A stretch of 5,691 nt of DNA, taken from assembly GCA_029258695.1 (NCBI GenBank), contig JARIBR010000077.1:1-5691 (forward strand). Reading direction: 5' to 3'. Positions 5,388 through 5,691 of the stretch are shown one piece after another. The notes under the pieces were generated by a model, which did no database searches, was not told the DNA's origin, and worked only from the letters and a program-made list of their open reading frames with translations. This DNA is from Quadrisphaera sp. (GTDB lineage Bacteria > Actinomycetota > Actinomycetes > Actinomycetales > Quadrisphaeraceae). Both the position numbers and the translations under genes were made by a program. The stretch's first letter is position 1, and each line of letters opens with the position of its first letter.

Positions 5388-5691
5388 GCGCCCAGACCAC
5401 CCGTGGAGCCCGAGAGCACCTCCGGAGCGAAGAGGCGGTCCGTCGAGACGCTCCCGCGGAGGCGTCACGGCGCCCGGCGCTGAGCACCCTGCCGGCCGCC
5501 CGCCTGGTAGCGGCGCGGGAGATCGCCGTGAAGCTGCGCGACAAGGGGTTCCTCATCAGCACGGCCGTCACCCTCGCCATCATCGCCGCGGCCATCCTCC
5601 TCCCGGTGCTGTTCTTCGACGACGGTCCGCAAGAGCACGAGGTCGCCGCCGTCGGACCCGCAGCGGTGGCCGCGCTGGAGGACGCCGGGGC
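5384..5691 (+). CDS. ABC-2 type exporter permease (NatB-like), N-terminal part, cut by window edge
   Basis: The first 102 codons of the membrane partner of the preceding ATPase. After a hydrophilic, Arg/Glu-rich N-terminal tail (residues 1-39) come LVAAREIAVKLRDKGFL (41-57), the pre-helix typical of NatB/ABC-2 permeases, and a strong first membrane helix (about 55-78, AIIAAAILLPVLFF). A segment rich in Asp, Glu and Val follows (from residue 79) that would begin the large external loop seen in NatB proteins. The start ATG overlaps the ATPase TGA and has GAGAGG 7 nt upstream. The tail uses many codons ending in A or T (CGT, GGA, CGA, GAA, TCA, GTA), unlike the genes around it. No downstream start fits, because the next one (GTG, codon 49) falls inside the conserved segment. 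Expected full length is about 380-430 residues. Confidence 0.85.
   Translation, partial: MSAQTTRGAREHLRSEEAVRRDAPAEASRRPALSTLPAARLVAAREIAVKLRDKGFLISTAVTLAIIAAAILLPVLFFDDGPQEHEVAAVGPAAVAALEDAG

Noticed and set aside
4386..5468. 360-codon open frame antisense to the ABC ATPase
   Set aside because: The plus strand holds a complete ATPase with all motifs; the antisense product is low complexity.

Overview
The window is very rich in G+C (about three quarters by eye), with codons ending almost always in G or C, several GTG starts, and start codons that sit directly behind TANNNT-like hexamers. This points to a high-GC actinobacterium. The aconitase N-terminus, the DesK/NarL-type two-component pair and the NatA-type ABC gene are all typical of Actinomycetota, but genus cannot be told from this sequence.

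Layout: (1) positions 1-715, minus strand, are the N-terminal quarter of aconitase A (acnA); the rest lies beyond the left edge. (2) 716-877 is a divergent intergenic region with the acnA ribosome binding site, a perfect 7+2+7 palindrome in the presumed acnA leader, and a TAGGAT -10 hexamer for acnA. (3) Everything after that reads on the plus strand: a GNAT N-acetyltransferase (878-1381), a metallo-beta-lactamase-fold hydrolase (1454-2263), a six-helix sensor histidine kinase (2305-3687) whose stop overlaps the start of a NarL-family response regulator (3684-4343), a 93-bp gap with a hairpin and a short direct repeat, an ABC transporter ATPase (4437-5387), and the first 102 codons of its overlapping ABC-2 type permease partner (5384 to the window end).

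How they work together: kinase and regulator are translationally coupled and form one phosphorelay. The ATPase and permease are likewise coupled and form one exporter. Order and shared strand suggest, but do not prove, that the phosphorelay controls the exporter, as in other DesK-type sensor/exporter loci where an envelope-active compound is sensed and pumped out. The GNAT and the hydrolase are probably separate single-gene units with no visible link to the exporter.

Most interesting points: a leaderless-promoter arrangement repeated with identical 6-nt spacing at four starts; a histidine kinase lacking the conserved N-box Asn (Thr365) and the usual DxxxQ/H phosphatase residue (Ser235); a palindrome in the acnA leader; and a permease N-terminal extension with codon use unlike its neighbours. 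I see no CRISPR array, insertion sequence, tRNA, rRNA or clearly new multi-gene system. No gene-free stretch exceeds 300 bases.
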